Origin: JAXDLH01 sp034666705 | GTDB taxonomy: Bacteria; Chloroflexota; UBA6077; SHYK01 | Direction: 5' to 3' | Length of the DNA stretch: 6,558 nt | Assembly (NCBI GenBank): GCA_034666705.1 | Contig: JAXDLH010000142.1 | Span: 1 to 6,558 of the forward strand | In this document: positions 5,354-6,558 of the stretch, in pieces | How the letters are laid out: every line of letters begins with the position of its first letter | How positions within the stretch are numbered: the stretch's first letter is position 1 | Program-made: the position numbers and the translations under genes | The notes under the pieces: generated by a model | What the model was told of the DNA's origin: nothing | Databases searched by the model: none | The model's input: the letters and a program-made list of their open reading frames with translations, nothing else

Positions 5354-6085
5354 ATGTCTGCGACTGAAGCAGCCGAGCTGAGAATCAGTGGCAGCGTGAT
5401 TCCATATGTGGTCGTGCGGAGCCGACGACGTCGCCGCACGCTGACCCTTTCAGTCGTCGACGGTGCGGTGCGAGTTGCGGTGCCGTGGAGCACGCCTGCG
5501 GCCGACGTGCATGCGTTCGTGGTGGGGCGGGCCGCCTGGATTGCGGGCCGCCTTGCGCAGCATGCCGACCGGCCACCCAGGTTCCGGCTCGAGGACGGCG
5601 CTCAGCTTCCACTGGCCGGCGGAATCGTGGCGGTTGTCGTCGAGTCCATTCGCAATCGCTTCGCGACGGCGGTTCTCGACGGCGCCGTGCTCCGCGTTGG
5701 GATCCCACACCGCTTCGATGCACTGGCGGGAATCGCGGCAGGGGAGCGCGCGCTGTTCCGCTGGTTGAGGGCCCACGCCACTGCCGACCTCGAGGCACGC
5801 GTCGCGGCCTGGACGGCGACGACAGGCTGGATCCCCAAGCGCGTGCTGGTCCGCGATCAGCGGCGACGCTGGGGTAGCTGCGCCGGGGATGGCACGGTGC
5901 GGCTCAACTGGCGGCTCGTCTTCCTCGCGCCGCACCTCGCCGATTACGTGGTCGTGCATGAGTTGGCGCATCTCGCCGTGCACAGTCATGCCCCAGCGTT
6001 CTGGGCGCAGGTGAGTCGGTTCGTTCCCGACCATCGGGCGCGTCGTGCCGCGCTCAACCGTGCCAGCCGCGACCTTCCATTCTGA
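5354..6085 (+). CDS. YgjP/DUF45-family zinc metallopeptidase-like protein
   Basis: This is a 243-residue soluble protein of the YgjP-like (DUF45, M48-like) family; from the alternative TTG at 5342 it would have 247. Counting from the ATG, the N-terminal part has the typical RRRRRTLTLSV strand (about 22-32), followed by a variable middle. The conserved C-terminal core has RRWGSC (169-174), VRLNWRLVFLAP (179-190), YVVVHELAHL (198-207) and HAPAFW (212-217). His202 and His206 of HExxH plus His212 are the expected zinc ligands, with Glu203 as the general base. The core is intact, so an active hydrolase is likely, but the family's physiological substrate is unclear; E. coli YgjP has been reported to act on UTP. 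ATG 5354 has only a distant AGGGAAG (5335-5341), while TTG 5342 has GGAG (5330-5333) 8 bases away, so the start is uncertain. The gene follows a structured leader and possible small ORF. Confidence 0.9.
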   Translation: MSATEAAELRISGSVIPYVVVRSRRRRRTLTLSVVDGAVRVAVPWSTPAADVHAFVVGRAAWIAGRLAQHADRPPRFRLEDGAQLPLAGGIVAVVVESIRNRFATAVLDGAVLRVGIPHRFDALAGIAAGERALFRWLRAHATADLEARVAAWTATTGWIPKRVLVRDQRRRWGSCAGDGTVRLNWRLVFLAPHLADYVVVHELAHLAVHSHAPAFWAQVSRFVPDHRARRAALNRASRDLPF

Positions 6086-6133
6086 CATTCGTGTTGCACA
6101 TCACCGTCCCCGGGTGGCACAACGAACGTTGGG

Positions 6134-6149
6134 CCGGCGTTCGCGCCGG
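6134..6149 (+). terminator. GC hairpin with TTCG loop between the YgjP-like and sigma-like genes
   Basis: CCGGCG (6134-6139), TTCG, CGCCGG (6144-6149) is a perfect 6-bp stem with a stable tetraloop, extendable by G6133-T6150. It lies 48 bases after the upstream stop and ends 11 bases before the next ribosome site. No T tract follows, so it may be an RNA end-protecting or leader hairpin rather than an intrinsic terminator. Confidence 0.35.
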
Positions 6150-6160
6150 TGATCCTGGCG

Positions 6161-6166
6161 AGAGGT
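6161..6166 (+). promoter_or_regulatory. Ribosome binding site supporting a GTG start
   Basis: AGAGGT lies 7 bases before the GTG at 6174, good spacing and complementarity for the 16S 3' end. It makes the non-ATG start of the short sigma-like gene credible. Confidence 0.6.
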
Positions 6167-6173
6167 CCAAAGA

Positions 6174-6476
6174 GTGCGTGACTGGGGCATAGGCACGCCC
6201 GACTTCGAGGAACTCGAGCGGCGAGTTGCGCAGCGCGATCGAGCGGCGTTCTCTACGCTCCACCGCGCCTACGAAGACGTCATCCAAACCTTCTTGATTG
6301 CGAAGACACACGATCCGCGACGGGCGCGTACCCTCACGGCAAAGGTCTTCGACCTTGCTTGGAAGCGCATCGATCGATATCCCTGGCGCGATTTCTCTTT
6401 TCAGGTATGGCTGATGCGCATTGCGCGCGACGAAGTGAGCGATGGTGGCCCAGAGGCACCGGCGACCGAGGCCTAG
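6174..6476 (+). CDS. Short ECF sigma factor-like protein with region 2 only
   Basis: This 100-residue protein resembles the sigma-70 region 2 part of ECF sigma factors, which binds the RNA polymerase beta' clamp and the -10 element. The match runs from RDRAAFSTLHRAYEDVI (21-37), through LTAKVFDLAWKRIDRY (54-69, the core-binding helix region) to FQVWLMRIARDEVSD (76-90, the region 2.3/2.4 equivalent of the usual FraWLyriArN). It then runs into a short Pro/Ala/Glu tail and TAG. Full ECF factors are about 170-200 residues with a region 4 helix-turn-helix; none is seen here, nor in any frame of the 82 bases that follow. It could be a split-sigma subunit, an anti- or co-sigma decoy, or a decayed gene. 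The GTG start has a good AGAGGT site. The second half of the YxxxV-type core helix lacks the common acidic DAED run (HDPRRARTL instead), so polymerase binding is uncertain. Confidence 0.7.
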   Translation: MRDWGIGTPDFEELERRVAQRDRAAFSTLHRAYEDVIQTFLIAKTHDPRRARTLTAKVFDLAWKRIDRYPWRDFSFQVWLMRIARDEVSDGGPEAPATEA

Positions 6477-6523
6477 CCAGCGGATGACTTGGCGGTAACG
6501 GGTGCAACCTGATCGAGACGCAA

Positions 6524-6558
6524 GCGTGACCGGGAACCCTCGCCGCTCCCGGCCACGC
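6524..6558 (+). terminator. Strong stem-loop after the sigma-like gene, at the window edge
   Basis: GCGTG (6524-6528) pairs with CACGC (6554-6558), then an A-C mismatch, then CCGGGA (6530-6535) pairs with TCCCGG (6547-6552), around an 11-base loop. That gives 11 pairs, mostly GC, 47 bases after the TAG. Position and strength suit a transcription terminator. The window ends exactly at the stem base, so a T tract cannot be checked. Confidence 0.45.

Noticed and set aside
5310..5360. ATG 5310 as the true start of the YgjP-like gene, split by a frameshift
   Set aside because: The YgjP-like protein already has a normal N-terminus from 5342/5354, and the extra codons match nothing; a separate small ORF is the simpler reading.
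6477..6523. Possible frameshifted region 4 of the sigma-like gene
   Set aside because: All three + strand frames after the TAG were read and none shows a helix-turn-helix or continues far without a stop.

Overview
The window is high-GC bacterial DNA with every recognisable gene on the + strand. The organism is best guessed as a Chloroflexota member, possibly Thermomicrobia-like. The basis is strongly GC-biased third positions, long Pro/Thr stalk sequences of the TPTATP type common in that phylum, and the mix of families. This is inference from composition and style; there is no rRNA or marker gene here.

Layout: (1) Bases 1-175 hold a possible C-terminal tail of an upstream gene, a small hairpin, and a good sigma-A-like promoter plus Shine-Dalgarno for the first full gene. 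(2) 176-1291 encodes an FMN-dependent alpha-hydroxy-acid oxidase/dehydrogenase. (3) 1386-1832 encodes a small CoA-binding (YccU-like) Rossmann protein. (4) After a 71-base gap with a short direct repeat and a 13-bp palindrome, 1904-2611 encodes a membrane PAP2 phosphatase. (5) A 216-base gap with a strong inverted repeat precedes a polytopic membrane histidine kinase (2828-4264). Its stop codon overlaps the start of a single-pass, Pro/Thr-rich, apparently headless surface protein (4261-5229). (6) A structured 124-base leader with a possible 11-codon upstream ORF precedes a YgjP/DUF45 zinc metallopeptidase-like gene (5354-6085). (7) A short gene (6174-6476) encodes only sigma-70 region 2, followed by a strong hairpin at the window edge.

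The genes do not form one obvious pathway. The only tightly linked pair is the kinase and the stalk protein (ATGA overlap), which I infer act together in envelope sensing; no response regulator is present in the window. The oxidase, CoA-binding and PAP2 genes are ordinary accessory-metabolism and lipid genes.

The points most worth a second look are the kinase/stalk pair, the leader structure of the YgjP-like gene, a 13-nt motif (TGCGRTACGCTRT) shared by the leaders of the kinase and YgjP-like genes, and the region-2-only sigma-like protein. I see no CRISPR array, insertion sequence, tRNA, rRNA or phage gene.
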